A DNA stretch of 64,000 bases, from the NCBI GenBank assembly GCA_943736015.1, contig OX031061.1, positions 13,959,290 to 14,023,289 of the forward strand, given 5' to 3'. Both the position numbers and the translations under genes were made by a program. This document shows positions 62,083-64,000 of the stretch, one piece after another (positions within the stretch are counted from its first letter, which is position 1; each line of letters starts with the position of its first letter). The notes below the pieces were generated by a model that was given only the letters and a program-made list of their open reading frames with translations, had not been told where the DNA came from and searched no databases. The stretch comes from Tridacna crocea (lineage: Eukaryota > Mollusca > Bivalvia > Cardiida > Cardiidae).

Positions 62083-62420
62083 TTAACCCATTACCACACA
62101 TTCCTTACTTTTGATGCCCCTGAGAAAGAAGTCTTTAGAAAACATTGTGAGAAAAGGAGAAAATGCTAGTAACCAGCATTTTCTCTTTTTCCCACAATGT
62201 TTTCTACCCTTCACAAAAGAAATCTCAAAATTTCAGTCACTTTTATAATGTCGTCTGCAAATGCTTTCAATTTGGACCAGTCCAGCATTTCCTCCTTTTT
62301 CCACTATGTTTTCTACCCTTCACAAAACAAATCTCAAATTTTCAGACACTTTTATTTTGTCGTCTGCAAATGCATTCAATTTGGACAAGTCTATAATATT
62401 GTCGTTTGGTAATGGGTTAA
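62083..62420 (-). mobile_element. H67 MITE with its distal half duplicated
   Basis: TTAACCCATTACCACACATTC start and core AAAATGCTAGTAACCAGC. A left arm runs to GGACCAGTCC, then the sequence jumps back to CAGCATTTCCTCC and repeats the right hairpin arm and the whole left arm, ending GGTAATGGGTTAA. Confidence 0.75.
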
Positions 62421-62754
62421 AATGATTATATTAATGATGATGATGATGATGATGATGTTCAGGGAATTACAAGCCTTTTAGTCCCAAAATATAATTCCAG
62501 AATGCTTTCAGAAGCACTTGTCCTCAGGGGCCATGGAAAAAAAAAGGGATCTTCCCAAACAAGGATCAAGGGTTATGCAAATTATCACTTAATCTAATAT
62601 CTTCTACATGAAATCATGAATCCATTTGGAGCGGCTGACAAGAGAAAAATTTGTCATGGAATTCACTCCCATCTTGTTGAATAGATCATTAGCTTCGACC
62701 CTGAGCAAAAAAGAGCTCTATTGTGATGTGACCGTGACAGGCTATTATTTGCTG
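62421..62754. other. Unannotated sequence with (GAT)n
   Basis: A GATGATGATGATGATGATG run lies at 62436-62457. No gene recognised. Confidence 0.3.
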
Positions 62755-63225
62755 TTAGACCATTTACGCCACCCTGAGAAGGATTGCCACCCTGAGCAGG
62801 ATTGCTTTTGAAAACATTGTGGGAAAAGGAGAAAATGCTGGTAACCAGCATTTTCTCCTTTTCCCACGTTTTCCACTTTAGTCAAGGCAAATGAGGTTAT
62901 TTTAGCTACATTTAAAAATGTGTTGCCATTTACAATCCTGAGAGGGATAGCTTTTGAAAACATTGTGGAAATAGGAGAAACTGCTGGTAACCAGTATTTT
63001 CTTCTTTTTCCCACAGTGTTTTCTGTCAAAGTAAAGACATGTCCTGTTATTTACCACGTATGCCACTTACTACCCTGAGAAGGATTGCTTTTGAAAACAT
63101 TGGTTACCTGCATTTTCTCCTTTTCCCACAATGTTTTCTATTGAAGTTTCAGAAAATCAGGTCATTTTAGCTACATTGAATAACATTAAATAAATGTTGC
63201 CATTTACAAACCTGAAGGAGCCATC
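62755..63225 (-). repeat. Three tandem ~160-bp units carrying the H67 hairpin
   Basis: Each unit has CCATTTAC(A/G)..CCTGAGAAGGATTGCTTTTGAAAACATTG (in motifs), the hairpin, then AAGT..AGCTACATT. Unit 1 (to about 62935) has a full hairpin. Unit 2 (to about 63065) has AACTGCTGGTAACCAGTA. Unit 3 lacks the left arm (ACATTGGTTACCTGC). There are no TTAA termini or normal left arms. Confidence 0.65.
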
Positions 63226-63387
63226 ACACCATGACCTTCTGGTCAACTTTTTCTGAAGTTTGAGGAAACGTTGTTAGTCGCCCATGGTCGCTGGGATAGC
63301 GCCAGAAGAGCGTCCTGTGAAGGCTAGTGAATGTTGATGATGGCCGGGAATCGGCCGAGAACGTTTAATTTTAAACGCTGAAGATCA
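63226..63387. other. Unannotated, GC-richer sequence
   Basis: CCATCACACCATGACCTTCTGG and GGAATCGGCCGAGAACGTTT look like part of another repeat that resumes after the MITE at 63617 (AGAACGTTGTGG). The family is unknown and the window ends inside it. Confidence 0.3.
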
Positions 63388-63616
63388 TTAACTCTTTACC
63401 ACACGAGAAAATTTAAGACTGGTCCAAATTGAAAACATTTGCATACGACAAAATAAAGATGACTGAAAAATTGAAATTTGTTCTGGAAAAATTAGAAAAC
63501 ACTATGGGAAAAGGAGAAAATGCTGGTTACCAGCATTTTCTCCTTTCCCCCCAGTGTTTTCAAAACGCTTCTTTCTCAGGGGCGTCAAAAGTAGGGATTG
63601 TGTGGTAATGAGTTAA
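63388..63616 (+). mobile_element. H67 MITE, near complete
   Basis: TTAACTCTTTACCACACGAG start, core AAAATGCTGGTTACCAGC, and end GTGTGGTAATGAGTTAA. Confidence 0.9.
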
Positions 63617-64000
63617 AGAACGTTGTGGAATGTTTTACTAACGTTCATCGAGCATTGCACGCATTCAGCTATAGCTAGTCCGTCGTTACGTTAGCGTTAC
63701 TTGGTTGCTACTAATCGTTTGCTTTGCAGTGAACGATACACTGGCGACCTGTCAACGACCACTGAACGATCTCCTAGCACACGCAGAGTGTGTTTAAAGT
63801 GAAACAAACGTCCTTTTGGTGTTCATTTAGTGTCATTCGAGTGTTTCCCTAACGTCCATGCATATGGAGGTATCAGAGGTATCTTACGTGGTCGCTGTTA
63901 CACGCTTCTCGTATGTTAGATACACCCTAGTCATGCGTTAGGCACACGTTAATAACACGCCAGATGTGAAATCCTCATTCTAGAACGCTAAAAAATCAAA
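63617..64000. other. Unannotated, CG-containing sequence to window end
   Basis: Many ACGTT/AACGT/CGTTA words (TCGTTACGTTAGCGTTAC near 63703) suggest an element with subterminal repeats, cut by the window edge. No frame recognised. Confidence 0.3.

Noticed and set aside
8492-63029. Many small proteins sharing peptides like GKGENAGYQHFLLFPQC or GNQHFLLFPQCFLPF
   Set aside because: The peptide is the H67 hairpin read in one frame. It recurs with the MITE and appears on both strands, with no codon bias or fixed start.
1560-63616. A piggyBac transposase gene
   Set aside because: No long frame with the expected catalytic Asp residues or Cys-rich C-terminus was seen. All TTAA elements here lack coding sequence.

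Overview
The window reads as nuclear DNA of a bivalve mollusc, probably a heterodont (clam or zebra-mussel type). This is inferred from AT-rich non-coding sequence, tRNA-derived SINEs, a non-LTR retrotransposon fragment and several repeat families I associate with bivalves: the AGCTCACCTGAGC family with a ~160-bp tandem core, the GATCAAGATCAGACTGCAC hairpins and the CCTGCGC..GCGCAGG hairpins. There is no bacterial gene organisation. No species assignment can be made by eye. Almost every long reading frame here is a translation of a repeat.

Only one stretch looks like cellular coding sequence: an exon near the left edge (344-827, + strand). It has a good splice acceptor, a GTAAGT donor and phase 0 at both ends, and it is split by a 154-bp SINE with a ~10-bp target duplication. 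Removing the SINE restores one 110-codon frame. The protein was not recognised. The only other protein-like sequence is the C-terminal part of a non-LTR reverse transcriptase (about 48805-50095, - strand), with its 3' UTR, AATAAA and an (ATCTGT)n tail at 48536-48804.

The rest is a dense, layered mass of small transposable elements. The dominant family, called H67 here, is a ~220-235-bp non-autonomous element flanked by TTAA. Its ends are CCCTTTACC..GGTAAAGGG, it has two unrelated arms, and it has a central 67-bp perfect palindrome (33-nt arms around one base). Counted by eye there are about 55 near-complete copies and about 30 fragments or rearranged copies. A CCC terminus with a TTAA duplication fits the piggyBac superfamily; no transposase is present. 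Orientation is '+' when the ACCAAACGACAAAATTTTAG arm comes first and '-' when the ACCACACAATCCC arm comes first. A second subfamily, H67-B (9246-9463 and 24436-24663), has different arms and a different but still perfect 67-bp palindrome, so substitutions occurred in coupled pairs.

Layout: 1-828 disrupted exon; 829-5400 intron-like sequence with scattered H67; 5500-7534 two ~1-kb inverted-terminal-repeat elements; 8500-12960 H67 copies, an H67-B copy, a TTAA element nested in an H67 hairpin, and a 1-kb foldback element; 13004-19040 H67 cluster including one copy split by a pogo/mariner-like insertion; 19640-23540 an H67 copy split by a 3.3-kb tandem-core element that itself carries a reversed copy of its own family; 24400-29400 H67, H67-B and a SINE; 30157-30834 a 15-16-bp minisatellite inside an H67 end; 31358-32133 an H67 copy split by another TTAA element; 32480-34400 a repeat-poor block; 36283-38136 a tandem-core element; 38400-45100 H67 cluster; 45300-50212 an H67-poor block with SINEs and the LINE; 50150-50920 a 60-bp satellite with an H67 inside; 50900-64000 H67 cluster with SINEs, a dispersed ~700-bp element (two copies) and a tandem amplification of the H67 hairpin.

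The main biological interest is how palindromic cores are kept perfect while changing sequence, how they are lost or duplicated, and how successive insertions can be read as a stratigraphy.
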